64,000 nt of DNA from Amylibacter sp. (GCA_021775355.1 JAJFHZ010000019.1:1-64000); one strand, 5' to 3'; positions 37,367 through 46,465 are shown, counted from the stretch's first letter. Made by a program: numbers and translations. Notes: generated by a model from the sequence alone, not told the origin.

Positions 37367-37549
37367 ATGACCCAAACAGACAAAGACCAGCGCATCAAAG
37401 ACGCCGCCAATCGCGCCTTGGCCGAGGCCCAAGCACGCAAGAAAGACAATCCGGACTCTGACATGCCAACCGAATTAGGAGGCCGAGATGGCCCGGAACC
37501 CACCCGCTATGGCGATTGGGAGAAAAAGGGAATTACCTCTGATTTTTAG
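37367..37549 (+). CDS. DUF1674 protein (SDHAF4-like)
   Basis: A 60-residue protein with the DUF1674 signature at its C-terminus (GGRDGPEPTRYGDWEKKG, then ITSDF), preceded by a charged helical N-terminus. The family includes the mitochondrial succinate dehydrogenase assembly factor SDHAF4/Sdh8, which binds flavinylated SdhA; the bacterial role is inferred. It is divergent from rsmB, a usual alphaproteobacterial neighbour, and convergent with dapB. Confidence 0.92.
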   Translation: MTQTDKDQRIKDAANRALAEAQARKKDNPDSDMPTELGGRDGPEPTRYGDWEKKGITSDF

Positions 37550-37568
37550 AAAATCGGGTTGAAGCGCC

Positions 37569-38378
37569 CTAAAGCCCCAACACATCCATCATATCATATT
37601 CACCGGGGGATTTTCCTTGCCCCCATAGGGCTGCCTTTAACGCGCCACGGGCGAAAATCTGACGATCCGTTGCAAGATGACGCAATACGATACGTTCACC
37701 ATCAGCGGCAAAAATCACATCATGTTCGCCAACAACATCGCCGCCACGTATTGCACTGAAACCAATATCGCCACGTTTGCGTTCACCTGTAATTCCGTCG
37801 CGCCCGCGATCGGCTACATCAGCCAAGGACACCCCGCGCCCTATTGCTGCGGCCTCTCCCAGCATCAAAGCGGTGCCGGATGGCGCGTCAACCTTATGCC
37901 GATGATGGCTTTCAACAATTTCTATGTCGAAATCTTCATCCAGGGCGGCGGCCACCTTTTTGGTCAGTTGCACCAACAGGTTCACCCCCAGACTCATATT
38001 ACCTGCACGTACAATTGCACAATGCCGCGCAGCTGCCGCTAATTTCGCCAGATGCCCCGCATCAAATCCCGTTGTCCCAATCACATGAACTGCGCGTGCT
38101 TGTGCCGCAAGCTTCGCGTGTGCCACCGTGGCATCGGGGGATGTAAAATCAATAATTGCTTGCGATTTCGCAAAAACCTCTAACGGGTCATCCGATACGT
38201 TCACCCCAGATGCGGTCCCGCCCATCACAACGCCTAAATCCTGACCAACCCACGCGTGCCCCGCGCGTTCCGTTACCCCGGACAAAACCGCGTGTTCACT
38301 GTCATTCACCGCAGCAATCAACATTTGCCCCATACGACCAGAGGCACCAACAATTGCAATTTGTGTCAAATCAGACAT
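37569..38378 (-). CDS. dapB: 4-hydroxy-tetrahydrodipicolinate reductase
   Basis: A 269-residue enzyme of the diaminopimelate/lysine pathway. The nucleotide motif is [12 protein letters not shown] (residues 7-18); the substrate motif [18 protein letters not shown] is complete with catalytic His and Lys. It reduces hydroxy-tetrahydrodipicolinate with NAD(P)H, feeding lysine and peptidoglycan synthesis. GGAG precedes the ATG. Divergent from rbfA. Confidence 0.97.
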   Translation of the reverse strand: MSDLTQIAIVGASGRMGQMLIAAVNDSEHAVLSGVTERAGHAWVGQDLGVVMGGTASGVNVSDDPLEVFAKSQAIIDFTSPDATVAHAKLAAQARAVHVIGTTGFDAGHLAKLAAAARHCAIVRAGNMSLGVNLLVQLTKKVAAALDEDFDIEIVESHHRHKVDAPSGTALMLGEAAAIGRGVSLADVADRGRDGITGERKRGDIGFSAIRGGDVVGEHDVIFAADGERIVLRHLATDRQIFARGALKAALWGQGKSPGEYDMMDVLGL

Positions 38379-38495
38379 CCCGAAAACTCCATATTCTTAA
38401 TTCCCTTTAACCCGACAAAAGAGTAAAGGCTAGCTTGCAGTCATCTGCTAAGTCTCTTAAATGAAGCTGACCCAACAATTGACAGGATAAACAGC

Positions 38496-38891
38496 ATGCA
38501 CAGCCCCGACGGACCCAGTCAGCGACAACTGCGCGTCGGCGAAATGCTGCGCCGTGCCATTTCGGACGTGCTTGCGCGCGGTGATCTTTATGATACCGAC
38601 CTTGCCAATACCTCAATCACGGTGGGTGAAGTGCGCACATCCCCCGACCTGAAAAACGCAACCGTATTCGTCTACCCGCTTGGCGGCCAAAACGCAGATA
38701 ATGTTGTAGCCGCATTAAACAAAAGCAGCGGTGAAGTGCGCTATGCACTTACCAAAAACGTCACCCTGAAACATTCTCCTAAAATAAAATTCATGCTTGA
38801 TACAACATTCGACCAAATGGACGAAACCCACCGTTTGCTGAACCAGGAAAATGTCACACGGGATTTAGACCACGATGAACAGGACGTCTAA
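38496..38891 (+). CDS. rbfA: ribosome-binding factor A
   Basis: A 131-residue KH-type protein that helps mature the 30S subunit and processing of 16S rRNA 5' ends. It has the N-terminal SQRQLRVGEMLRRAISDVL helix, VGEVRTSPDLKNATVFV, and the C-terminal LKHSPKIKFMLDTTFDQ motif. AGGA precedes the ATG. The truB start lies inside its 3' end (17-base overlap), so the two are coupled. Confidence 0.96.
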   Translation: MHSPDGPSQRQLRVGEMLRRAISDVLARGDLYDTDLANTSITVGEVRTSPDLKNATVFVYPLGGQNADNVVAALNKSSGEVRYALTKNVTLKHSPKIKFMLDTTFDQMDETHRLLNQENVTRDLDHDEQDV

Positions 38892-39789
38892 GAAGCGTGA
38901 TGTTGATGGCTGGCTGATTGTCGACAAACCCGCCGGCATCACCTCCACATCAGTTGTCAACAAAGCCAAATGGTTGTTTCAGGCAAAAAAAGCGGGCCAT
39001 GCAGGCACGTTGGACCCGGATGCAACAGGCTTGTTGGCCATAGCCTTTGGCGAAGCCACAAAAACCATTCCTTACATCACCGATGGCCTGAAAACCTACG
39101 AATTTGCCATCACATTGGGGGCTGCAACCACAACCGATGACGCTGAAGGCGACATCATCAACAGTAATGAACTGCGCCCAGATGATGCCGACATTCGCGC
39201 GGTACTACCCGCATTCGTCGGCTTGATTGCACAAACCCCGCCCAAATTCTCTGCCGTCAAAATTAACGGCGAACGGGCTTACACAATTGCCCGGCGCGGC
39301 GATGATGTTGAATTGGCCAGCCGCGAATTGTTCGTCAACAAGCTGGAATTTGTGAAACGCTTATCGCAGGATGATGTTGAACTGACCTTGGAATGCGGCA
39401 AAGGTGGTTATGTACGCTCAATCGCACGTGATTTAGGCGAAAAACTGGGGTGCTTGGCCCATGTAAAATGGTTGCACCGCCTTGACACAGGGCCTTTTGA
39501 CATCACACAAAGCATCACCCTTGATAGTCTGATTGCGATTGAAGATATGGCAGACCGTGAATCCTTGCTTTTACCGATTGAGACAGGTCTTGCAGAACTG
39601 GAATATATTGAAATATCGGATCAAGCTGCAACCGACATCCAACACGGCATGAGCATCCATGTGGATACCGACCCAAGTGGCCCCGGCACAGCTGTCTGGG
39701 TAAACTTGAACGGCAAAGCACAGGCTATCGGTCTTGTCGAACATGGTACTTTCAAACCGAAGCGTGTCATTCTACAAAGAACCCTATGA
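38875..39789 (+). CDS. truB: tRNA pseudouridine-55 synthase
   Basis: A 304-residue enzyme making pseudouridine 55 in the tRNA T loop. It shows GWLIVDKPAGITSTSVV, HAGTLDPDATGLLAIA with the catalytic aspartate, FSAVKINGERAY and the C-terminal PUA-like part. It overlaps rbfA at its start and DUF1643 at its end (ATGA), forming a tight four-gene set ending with the DMT exporter. Confidence 0.96.
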   Translation: MNRTSKKRDVDGWLIVDKPAGITSTSVVNKAKWLFQAKKAGHAGTLDPDATGLLAIAFGEATKTIPYITDGLKTYEFAITLGAATTTDDAEGDIINSNELRPDDADIRAVLPAFVGLIAQTPPKFSAVKINGERAYTIARRGDDVELASRELFVNKLEFVKRLSQDDVELTLECGKGGYVRSIARDLGEKLGCLAHVKWLHRLDTGPFDITQSITLDSLIAIEDMADRESLLLPIETGLAELEYIEISDQAATDIQHGMSIHVDTDPSGPGTAVWVNLNGKAQAIGLVEHGTFKPKRVILQRTL

Positions 39790-40295
39790 TCACTAAAACC
39801 CACACTAAGGGCGATGCCCCATCGACTGCAATCTATTCGGATTGTGAAAACTATCGCTACAGCCTGACCCGCATCTGGGACGATAACGCACCGCGCGTAT
39901 TGTTCGTGATGCTGAACCCGTCCACCGCCACAGAAGTGCAAAACGATCCAACCGTGGAACGTTGCGAACGCCGCGCCCGCGCGCTTGGCTACGGTGCATT
40001 TTGCGTGTGTAACATATTTGCCTACCGCGCCACTAATCCGAATGTTATGCGTGCACAGACTGATCCTGTCGGCCCTGAAAACGACACCGCCATTACTGAC
40101 GCTGCCCTATGGGCAAATGACATCGTCTGTGCATGGGGCACCCACGGCGCACATAGAAATCGTGGTCCCGAAGTGGAACAAACCCTGCGTGCGCAACCCA
40201 AACCGTTGGCTCATTTGGGTCTTAGCATTGCAGGTCACCCCAAACACCCCCTTTACATCGGGTATAAAACACAGCCACAACGCTGGGATGAATAA
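39786..40295 (+). CDS. DUF1643 family protein
   Basis: A 169-residue protein of the DUF1643 family: CENYRYSLTRIWDD, VLFVMLNPSTATEVQNDPTV, RCERRARALGYGAFCVCNIF and a C-terminal GLSIAGHPKHPLYI-like end. The fold and activity are unknown. It overlaps truB by four bases (ATGA) and the DMT gene by eight, indicating one transcript and translational coupling. Confidence 0.85.
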   Translation: MITKTHTKGDAPSTAIYSDCENYRYSLTRIWDDNAPRVLFVMLNPSTATEVQNDPTVERCERRARALGYGAFCVCNIFAYRATNPNVMRAQTDPVGPENDTAITDAALWANDIVCAWGTHGAHRNRGPEVEQTLRAQPKPLAHLGLSIAGHPKHPLYIGYKTQPQRWDE

Positions 40296-41160
40296 TCAGA
40301 CCAAAGGCTTGTTGATCACCACACTCGGTGTTCTGTTTGTCATCCCGGACGCTCTGTTCGTACGACTGATCGAGGCAGAGCCTTTGGTCGTGGCGTTTTG
40401 GCGCAGTTTTCTGACGGGCAGCGTTTTGTTCGTCGGATTGTTCCTGATGAGCGGCACAAAAATATTTGGCAAAATGAAAGACACAGGGGTAAAAGGGCTG
40501 ATATATACGCTTTTTGCCGGCAGTAGTTCAGTATTTTTTGTTGTGGCTATCCGTAATACAAGCGTTGCAAACGTCGTATTTATCCTTGCCGCCATGCCCG
40601 TTTTTGCCGCTCTCTATAGCAGGGTATTTCTAGGCGAACGCCTTAGCCAACGTATGATTTGGACAATTATACTAGTCATCTTAGGCCTGTGCGTCATTAC
40701 ATATGGTTCGTCAGCCAATGAAATCGCCCATTGGTCTGGTGATCTTCTTGCCCTTTTCGCATGTGCATTTTTTGCAGTCGCAATCACAGCCGCGCGCGCG
40801 GCCAGACCCGTCTCTATGGTGCCCGCAGCCCCAATAGCCTACTTAGGTGCTGCAAGCGTCCTGTTTTTATTTGTCGATCCATTTTCAATCCTACCATCAC
40901 AATGGTGGCTGGTCGGATTGCAGGGTGGCTTCTTTATTGCTATCAGCACAATCTTTTTGGCCATTGGCCCCCGCTTCATCACATCACCCGAGGTAGCCCT
41001 CTTGATTCTCTTGGAATCTATTCTAGCCCCTATTTTAGTCTGGCTTTTTGTAGGGGAAGAGCCGGGTGAATGGGCCCTTATTGGTGGTGCAATCGTTATA
41101 TCCGTTATTTTCGTATCAAACATGATTGCACTGCTGAGAAAAAGGCCCGCTAAAAGATAG
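40288..41160 (+). CDS. DMT/EamA-family transporter
   Basis: A 290-residue membrane protein with about ten transmembrane helices arranged as two EamA repeats (for example LVVAFWRSFLTGSVLFVG in the first and LILLESILAPILVWLFVGE in the second). Such proteins usually export metabolites or amino acids; the substrate is unknown. The ATG at 40288 lies inside the end of DUF1643; a much longer frame from 39985 is an artefact. Its stop codon lies within a bidirectional terminator hairpin. Confidence 0.88.
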   Translation: MNNQTKGLLITTLGVLFVIPDALFVRLIEAEPLVVAFWRSFLTGSVLFVGLFLMSGTKIFGKMKDTGVKGLIYTLFAGSSSVFFVVAIRNTSVANVVFILAAMPVFAALYSRVFLGERLSQRMIWTIILVILGLCVITYGSSANEIAHWSGDLLALFACAFFAVAITAARAARPVSMVPAAPIAYLGAASVLFLFVDPFSILPSQWWLVGLQGGFFIAISTIFLAIGPRFITSPEVALLILLESILAPILVWLFVGEEPGEWALIGGAIVISVIFVSNMIALLRKRPAKR

Positions 41161-41169
41161 GGCCTTTTT
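41139..41169. terminator. bidirectional intrinsic terminator
   Basis: AAAAAGGCCC (41139-41148) pairs with GGGCCTTTTT (41160-41169): a perfect 10-base stem with an 11-base loop, with A-run and T-run giving a T tail on both strands. It overlaps the last codons of the DMT gene and ends the convergent FMN reductase transcript. Confidence 0.85.
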
Positions 41170-41170
41170 A

Positions 41171-41710
41171 CTATTTCAACGTCGCCAATGCCGTATGTAA
41201 TTGCTCTTGAACATCCACATCTTTAATACAGCCTTTTTCAACATCAAAAACATCATAAAAACTGGCAATCGATAAGTCAGCCTTTACATCCGCCCCGAAA
41301 AACGATGCCGAGGCTTTTGCCAGACCCAATACGCTGGCCGCACCGCCCGCACCCGGCGAGGTCGCCAAAATAACCATCGGCTTGTCCTGAAAAACTTTGC
41401 CGTCAATACGCGACACCCAATCAAACAGGTTTTTATAAGCAGCCGTGTAATTGCCGTTGTGTTCCGCATAGGAAATCAACAAAGCATCCGCCGCACCGAT
41501 TTTTGCGGCAAACTGATGTGCTAAATCAGGTATCCCGCCTGCTTCTTCACGGTCGCTACTATAAATCGGCATCTCATAATCATTGATGTCCAGCATTTCG
41601 ACTTCTGCGTCTTTGATAATATCTGTTTTCAATATATCTGCGGCGTGGCTGACCAATTGTTTATTGATCGATTTGGAACTGCTGCTGGCAGCAAAAGCTA
41701 GAATTTTCAT
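41171..41710 (-). CDS. NADPH-dependent FMN reductase family protein
   Basis: A 179-residue flavodoxin-fold protein. The N-terminal ILAFAASSSSKSINKQLV is the phosphate-binding loop for FMN, and ALLISYAEHNGNYTAAYKNL and ATSPGAGGAAS are family motifs. Members reduce FMN, quinones or azo compounds with NAD(P)H. AGGAC precedes the ATG at 41710; an upstream frame extension has no ribosome site. It is divergent from a LysR gene that probably controls it in response to a redox-active compound. Confidence 0.88.
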   Translation of the reverse strand: MKILAFAASSSSKSINKQLVSHAADILKTDIIKDAEVEMLDINDYEMPIYSSDREEAGGIPDLAHQFAAKIGAADALLISYAEHNGNYTAAYKNLFDWVSRIDGKVFQDKPMVILATSPGAGGAASVLGLAKASASFFGADVKADLSIASFYDVFDVEKGCIKDVDVQEQLHTALATLK

Positions 41711-41771
41711 ATTGTCCTCATTGTTTTTTATGAACATATATGTATTAATAATATACACAATATATCTAAAA

Positions 41772-41786
41772 GCACATTATATGTGC
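41772..41786. promoter_or_regulatory. palindrome between FMN reductase and LysR genes
   Basis: GCACAT-TAT-ATGTGC is a perfect inverted repeat in the 94-base divergent intergenic region, 18 bases before the LysR start codon. It contains the LysR-type T-N11-A pattern and is a candidate operator for autoregulation. Confidence 0.45.
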
Positions 41787-41804
41787 ATTTTTGCAAAGGT
41801 TATA

Positions 41805-42665
41805 ATGAACCATTGGAACGAGATTAGAACAGCCTATCATGTTGTGCGCCTTGGCACTGTCAGTGCGGCAGCCGATGCATTAGGCGTGCACCGCGCAACC
41901 GTTATCCGCCACATCGACACGCTGGAAGCCGAACTTGGCGAAAAAATATTCCAACGTCACTCACGCGGCTACACCCCTACGGAAGTTGGGCAGGATTTAT
42001 TGCGCGTCGCCCAAGCCACTGATGAGCAGTTCAGCCAGCTTGTTGGCCGCACCAAAGGGCGCGCCAAAGAATTGTCAGGCGAACTGGTTGTTACCTCATT
42101 GGAATTTCTGGCGCAAAACCTGCTGCCTGCATTAAACGCCTTTCAGGTCAAATATCCGAAAGTCGTCATTCGCTACATCACCAGTGACCGAGTTTTCAAA
42201 ATGGAATACGGTGAAGCCCATATCGCAATTCGTGCAGGCCCAAAACCGCAAAACCCCGATAATATTGTGCAACCGTTTATCCAGTCCGAAACGGGGCTTT
42301 ACGCCAGCCGCGTATACGCAAAGCGTAACGGCATACCCAAAAGCCCCGCAGATTATCCCAATCATAATTTCGTCGGTTCGGATAATCCAAACTCCGGCGC
42401 ACCATTTTTCGTCTGGATGCGTGAAAACATCCCGCAAGACAGATTATTTCTGCGCACAAATAGCCAGCGCATTCTCGATCAGGCGATTATCTCAGGTGCT
42501 GGCATTGGCTTCATGCGCGAGAACGACGCCCGTATGAATGGTTTGGTTCAGGTTCTTGCCCCACGCAAAGAATGGCAAAACGTATCTTGGCTGGTCACCC
42601 ATGTAGATTTACATCGCACTGCAAAAGTTCAAGCATTTCTAGCAGTGTTAAAGCAACACATCTAA
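41805..42665 (+). CDS. LysR-family transcriptional regulator
   Basis: A 286-residue LTTR with helix-turn-helix HWNEIRTAYHVVRLGTVSAA, then LGVHRATVIRHIDTLEAELG. The start at 41805 follows AAAGG; a longer frame from 41583 runs through the divergent gene and is an artefact. It likely regulates the divergent FMN reductase and itself through the palindrome at 41772-41786. The effector is unknown. Confidence 0.9.
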   Translation: MNHWNEIRTAYHVVRLGTVSAAADALGVHRATVIRHIDTLEAELGEKIFQRHSRGYTPTEVGQDLLRVAQATDEQFSQLVGRTKGRAKELSGELVVTSLEFLAQNLLPALNAFQVKYPKVVIRYITSDRVFKMEYGEAHIAIRAGPKPQNPDNIVQPFIQSETGLYASRVYAKRNGIPKSPADYPNHNFVGSDNPNSGAPFFVWMRENIPQDRLFLRTNSQRILDQAIISGAGIGFMRENDARMNGLVQVLAPRKEWQNVSWLVTHVDLHRTAKVQAFLAVLKQHI

Positions 42666-42800
42666 CCCCATAAAGATTCTGCTTCCATTTTCACCGATTC
42701 ACGCCTACAAGCCCCCATCCGTGCAAATTCACGGACTCCACGGGCCTGACTGGACGATATCCCGGTCTGTGCCATTAACCTAAATCTCAAGGAGACCCCG

Positions 42801-43070
42801 ATGTCGATAACACCAGAGCTGAAAGCACAGCTTATCAAAGAATATGCAACCAAAGAAGGTGACACTGGTTCACCTGAAGTTCAGGTTGCTATCCTTACAT
42901 CCCGCATCAAAACGCTGACAGAGCACTTTAAAACCAACAAAAAAGACAACCACTCACGTCGTGGTCTTTTGAAAATGGTTGCCCTGCGCCGCAAGTTGCT
43001 GGACTACACAAAAGGCAAAGATGAGGGCCGGTATCAGGACCTGATCAAACGCCTAGGCATCCGCCGCTAA
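42801..43070 (+). CDS. rpsO: 30S ribosomal protein S15
   Basis: An 89-residue S15 of standard length ([20 protein letters not shown], then [33 protein letters not shown]). It binds 16S rRNA helices 20-22 early in 30S assembly. AAGGAG precedes the ATG. The classical rpsO-pnp order is kept, with 178 bases of hairpin-rich DNA before pnp. Confidence 0.98.
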   Translation: MSITPELKAQLIKEYATKEGDTGSPEVQVAILTSRIKTLTEHFKTNKKDNHSRRGLLKMVALRRKLLDYTKGKDEGRYQDLIKRLGIRR

Positions 43071-43075
43071 TACTC

Positions 43076-43101
43076 AAACGCGCTCCATCCGGGGCGCGTT
43101 T
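43076..43101 (+). terminator. hairpin after rpsO (partial terminator or processing site)
   Basis: AAACGCGC (43076-43083) pairs with GCGCGTTT (43094-43101). Only three T lie in the stem end, so read-through to pnp is likely. In E. coli a comparable leaky terminator separates rpsO and pnp. Confidence 0.6.
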
Positions 43102-43117
43102 GCACATCTAAGGGGCC

Positions 43118-43146
43118 CACGATTCCCTGCATGGTGCTAAATCGTG
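43118..43146 (+). promoter_or_regulatory. stem-loop in the pnp leader
   Basis: CACGATT (43118-43124) pairs perfectly with AATCGTG (43140-43146) about 100 bases before the pnp start. In E. coli RNase III cuts a leader stem so that PNPase can repress its own synthesis; this hairpin is a candidate for the same, by analogy only. Confidence 0.35.
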
Positions 43147-43248
43147 ACTGTCCGTTGATCGCTGGGCCGGCTCGCCCCAATGATCGGATGATATGAAACA
43201 GAGCACGCAAGTACGCCAAGGGGCGACTGCGTAAAAATAGGAAACGAA

Positions 43249-45372
43249 ATGTTTAACGTCGTTAAAAAATCAATCGAATGGGGCGAAGAAACCCTAACCC
43301 TTGAAACCGGCAAAATCGCGCGTCAGGCTGACGCCACCGTGATTGCCACTTTAGGTGAAACTTCCGTATTGGCAGCCGTCGTGTTCGCCAAAAAAGAAAA
43401 ACCGGGCATGGATTTCTTTCCACTGACCGTGAACTACCAAGAAAAATACTATGCCGCCGGTAAAATCCCGGGCGGCTTTTTCAAACGCGAAGCGCGTCCT
43501 ACTGAAAAAGAAACACTAACCGCGCGTCTGATCGACCGCCCAATCCGCCCATTGTTTATTCCGGGCTTCAAACATGAAACCCAGGTGACTTTGACAGTTC
43601 TGTCACATGACCTTGTGAATGATCCAGACATGGTTGCAATGATTGCCGCATCAGCTGCACTAACATTGTCAGGTGCGCCGTTCCGTGGGCCGATCGCGTC
43701 TTGCCGCGTTGGCTTTGAAGACGGCGATTATGTGCTGAACCCGACAGTTGATGACATGCACGATCTGCGCAACAAGCCAGAGCAACGTCTTGACCTTGTT
43801 GTGGCCGGTACCAAGGACGCCGTTATGATGGTCGAGTCTGAAGCTTATGAGCTGTCAGAGGACGAAATGCTGGGCGCGATCAACTTTGCCCACGCACAAA
43901 TCCAGCCTGTCATTGATATGATCATCGACATGGCCGAAGATGCGGCCAAAGAACCGTATGATTATCAGGCACCTGATTATTCAGACCTGTATAAAGTCGT
44001 GAAAAAAGCCGGTGAAAAAGCTGTTCGTGCAGCTTTCGGTAACACCGACAAACAAGAACGTACCGCCGCAATTTCAGCCGCTCGTGATCTGATCAAAGAA
44101 GCTTTGACCGAAGAACAGTTGGAAGACGGCAACCTTGGTTCCTGTTTGAAAAAACTGGAAGCTGAAGTTGTCCGTGGTGACATTGTTAAAACCGGCAAAC
44201 GCATTGACGGCCGCGATCTGACAACAGTTCGCCAAATCGTTTCTGAAACCGGCATTCTGCCACGTACCCACGGGTCTGCGCTGTTTACACGCGGTGAAAC
44301 CCAAGGTCTGGTTGTAACCACATTGGGTACAGGCGATGATGAGCAAATGATCGATGCGCTGCAAGGCACATACCGCTCACCTTTCTTGTTGCACTACAAC
44401 TTCCCTCCATACTCTGTTGGTGAATGTGGCCGCAACTTTGGCCCGGGCCGTCGTGAAATCGGTCACGGCAAGCTGGCATGGCGCGCATTACAAGCGGTTC
44501 TACCTGCTGCAACTGATTTTCCTTACACAGTGCGTGTTGTGTCTGAAATCACCGAAAGCAACGGTTCATCTTCAATGGCATCCGTCTGTGGCGGTTCATT
44601 GTCCATGATGGACGCAGGCGTTCCACTGAAAGCACCCGTAGCCGGTGTTGCAATGGGTCTGATCCTGCAAGACAACGGTGAATACGCTGTTTTGACAGAT
44701 ATTTTGGGTGATGAAGATCACTTGGGCGACATGGACTTTAAAGTGGCAGGGACCGAAAACGGTATCACGTCATTGCAAATGGACATCAAAGTTGCGGGCA
44801 TCACACCTGAAATTATGGAAAAAGCCATGGCGCAAGCCAAAGACGGCCGTTTGCATATTTTGGGTGAAATGGCCAATGCTTTGACCGAAGCGGGTTCATT
44901 CAGCGAACATGCGCCACGTATTGAAACGATCCAGATCAACCCGGAAAAAATCCGTGAAGTGATCGGATCGGGTGGTAAAGTGATCCGCGAGATTTGTGAA
45001 GTATCCGGTGCCAAGGTCGACATCAACGACGACGGTGTGATCAAAATCGCGTCTTCCAACGGTGAACAAATCGAAAAAGCCCGTGCAATGATCATGGAAA
45101 TTGCGGCAGAACCGGAAGTTGGCGTGATCTACACCGGTAAAGTTGTGAAAGTCATGGACTTCGGCGCATTCGTGAACTTCTTTGGTAAACGTGACGGACT
45201 TGTGCATGTCAGCCAAATGGCCAACGAACGGGTAAACCACCCGAACGATCTGGTCAAAGAAGGCCAAAGCGTCAAAGTGAAATTGATGGGCTTCGATGAT
45301 CGCGGCAAAGTGCGTTTGAGCATGAAGGTTGTGGATCAGGAAACCGGTAAAGAGATTACAAAAGAAGAGTAA
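43249..45372 (+). CDS. pnp: polyribonucleotide nucleotidyltransferase (PNPase)
   Basis: A 707-residue 3'-5' phosphorolytic exoribonuclease. Two RNase PH domains (the second with [20 protein letters not shown] and [20 protein letters not shown]), a KH domain ([13 protein letters not shown]) and an S1 domain ([18 protein letters not shown]-like, then [11 protein letters not shown]) follow in order. It degrades mRNA and trims 3' ends, usually in a degradosome. AGGAAA precedes the ATG. Two hairpins follow its stop. Confidence 0.98.
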   Translation: MFNVVKKSIEWGEETLTLETGKIARQADATVIATLGETSVLAAVVFAKKEKPGMDFFPLTVNYQEKYYAAGKIPGGFFKREARPTEKETLTARLIDRPIRPLFIPGFKHETQVTLTVLSHDLVNDPDMVAMIAASAALTLSGAPFRGPIASCRVGFEDGDYVLNPTVDDMHDLRNKPEQRLDLVVAGTKDAVMMVESEAYELSEDEMLGAINFAHAQIQPVIDMIIDMAEDAAKEPYDYQAPDYSDLYKVVKKAGEKAVRAAFGNTDKQERTAAISAARDLIKEALTEEQLEDGNLGSCLKKLEAEVVRGDIVKTGKRIDGRDLTTVRQIVSETGILPRTHGSALFTRGETQGLVVTTLGTGDDEQMIDALQGTYRSPFLLHYNFPPYSVGECGRNFGPGRREIGHGKLAWRALQAVLPAATDFPYTVRVVSEITESNGSSSMASVCGGSLSMMDAGVPLKAPVAGVAMGLILQDNGEYAVLTDILGDEDHLGDMDFKVAGTENGITSLQMDIKVAGITPEIMEKAMAQAKDGRLHILGEMANALTEAGSFSEHAPRIETIQINPEKIREVIGSGGKVIREICEVSGAKVDINDDGVIKIASSNGEQIEKARAMIMEIAAEPEVGVIYTGKVVKVMDFGAFVNFFGKRDGLVHVSQMANERVNHPNDLVKEGQSVKVKLMGFDDRGKVRLSMKVVDQETGKEITKEE

Positions 45373-45395
45373 GCTTTAACAAGCTTGCAAACGTC

Positions 45396-45418
45396 ATCCC
45401 CCGACACGTTCGGGGGAT
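45396..45418 (+). repeat. stem-loop after pnp
   Basis: ATCCCCCGA (45396-45404) pairs with TCGGGGGAT (45410-45418) with a 5-base loop and no T-run. It is probably a 3' protective hairpin ahead of the true terminator. Confidence 0.6.
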
Positions 45419-45428
45419 CGCAAAATAG

Positions 45429-45460
45429 AAAGGCCTCGCATTTGCGGGGCCTTTTTGTTT
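45429..45460 (+). terminator. intrinsic terminator after pnp
   Basis: AAAGGCC (45429-45435) pairs with GGCCTTT (45448-45454), with further CGC/GCG pairing inside, followed by TTTTTGTTT. A standard rho-independent terminator for rpsO-pnp. Confidence 0.88.
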
Positions 45461-45496
45461 ATAGTGTATAGATATACTCCGTGCGAAGGATTACAT

Positions 45497-46099
45497 ATGG
45501 CTTGGAAAACCGAACGTTGGATGGAAGAGGTTTTTCCAGGAAAAGAGAACATATACTCCGATTACCGAAGCCTACCCACCCGTGAACTAGTCGTTGTGAG
45601 TGCTGCAGTTTTGGATATCGCCTTGGCTGAATTATTATCAAAACGGTTGATACAAAATGACAAAGAGATCGAGAGGTTCCTTGGCTTAAATGGTGACGGT
45701 CGTGCCCCCGCAGCTTCATTTGGTGCAAGGATTCAACCTGGCTATCTCATAGGTATCTTATCTAAGTTAGATGCCGATATTCTTAGAACCATTAAAGCAA
45801 TGAGAAACCTATTTGCGCATACAGTTAAAGTTGATTTTCTATCACCACCGGTCTTTAAATTAAGCAAACGACTATATACGCTTTGGTTTGAATTGAATTC
45901 TAATCTCATAAAAACTGGAAAAATCACTGCTACAAAAAAACAAATGGAAGAAGTGCGAATGTATTTGGATTCCACTCCCGAAGCAGGCGAAGGATTATTG
46001 TTAGCAATTTTTGCAACCTATCAAGCTTACTTTCATCTTATGCACTCCGAGATTGCTTCAATTAAAAATTATCCCTTACTTGAGAAGAATATTAAGTAG
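45497..46099 (+). CDS. MltR-like protein with a HEPN-type RX4H motif
   Basis: A 200-residue all-helical soluble protein resembling the mannitol-repressor (MltR) family: RELVVVSAAVLDIALAELLS, then APAASFGARIQPGYLIGILS, and AMRNLFAH at residues 102-108. The RNLFAH element (R103...H108) matches the RX4-6H signature of HEPN ribonucleases, a fold to which MltR-like proteins have been compared. Whether it cuts RNA, represses or binds a partner is unknown; no mannitol genes are nearby. AAGGA precedes the ATG at 45497. Composition is distinctly more AT-rich than pnp or the usp gene, suggesting later acquisition. A GC-rich structured non-coding region follows. Confidence 0.7.
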   Translation: MAWKTERWMEEVFPGKENIYSDYRSLPTRELVVVSAAVLDIALAELLSKRLIQNDKEIERFLGLNGDGRAPAASFGARIQPGYLIGILSKLDADILRTIKAMRNLFAHTVKVDFLSPPVFKLSKRLYTLWFELNSNLIKTGKITATKKQMEEVRMYLDSTPEAGEGLLLAIFATYQAYFHLMHSEIASIKNYPLLEKNIK

Positions 46100-46122
46100 T
46101 AAGTAAAAATAGATCCCATCAT

Positions 46123-46465
46123 GGCCATCGTCCCTAGACGAGGGCCGCGCCCGACCCTCCCCACGGGAGGGCGCATATGCACCCACCCAGGGTCAGGCGC
46201 TACGTGACTTATTGAAATGCCGTAAATCCGCCCTTCCCCTACCCATCATCCTCGCCTATCTTATTTGTAGGGCTGTCATAGTCAGCCTCGGGGTGTCGTA
46301 ACCTCTCCCTAGACGGTTGGTATCAACCGTCAATGATGCCTTCTCGAACATTATGGTCGGGGAGGTTATGACGTATGTCCAAGGCTTCGGCCTAAAGGTC
46401 ATAGCAGTCGTTCTAGGGCGGCTTACGAACTCCCCGGCTGTCGGTCGTCCCGACAGCCGTTTTCA
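46123..46465 (+). ncRNA. candidate structured non-coding RNA region, unknown family
   Basis: No gene is supported here, but stable stems follow one another: 46123-46146 (GGCC-TCGTC / GACGA-GGCC, one mismatch); 46147-46158 with 46189-46200 (11 of 12 pairs) with an alternative CCCTCCC/GGGAGGG at 46155-46171; 46271-46287 (GGCTG/CAGCC); 46295-46309 with 46359-46372 (GTCGTAACCTC / GAGGTTATGAC, near perfect) enclosing 46312-46331 (GACGGTTG/CAACCGTC); 46382-46393 (AGGC-TTCG-GCCT, a UUCG tetraloop); and a terminator at 46435-46463. The block is much more GC-rich than the MltR-like gene before it. It does not match tmRNA, RNase P RNA, SRP RNA or riboswitches I know. Orientation is inferred from the terminator. 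Confidence 0.5.
46435..46465 (+). terminator. intrinsic terminator closing the structured region
   Basis: CGGCTGTCGG (46435-46444) pairs perfectly with CCGACAGCCG (46450-46459), loop TCGTC, followed by TTTT-C-ATTT. It ends the proposed non-coding transcript 28 bases before the 65-residue ORF. Confidence 0.8.

Noticed and set aside
39985-40287. Long N-terminal extension of the DMT transporter frame
   Set aside because: It runs antiphase through DUF1643, has no ribosome site and is not membrane-like; the ATG at 40288 gives a normal EamA protein.
46123-46465. Considered as tmRNA, RNase P RNA or SRP RNA
   Set aside because: No tag reading frame, no T-arm or CCA end, no RNase P P4 core and no SRP GGAA/AGCAG loop were found.
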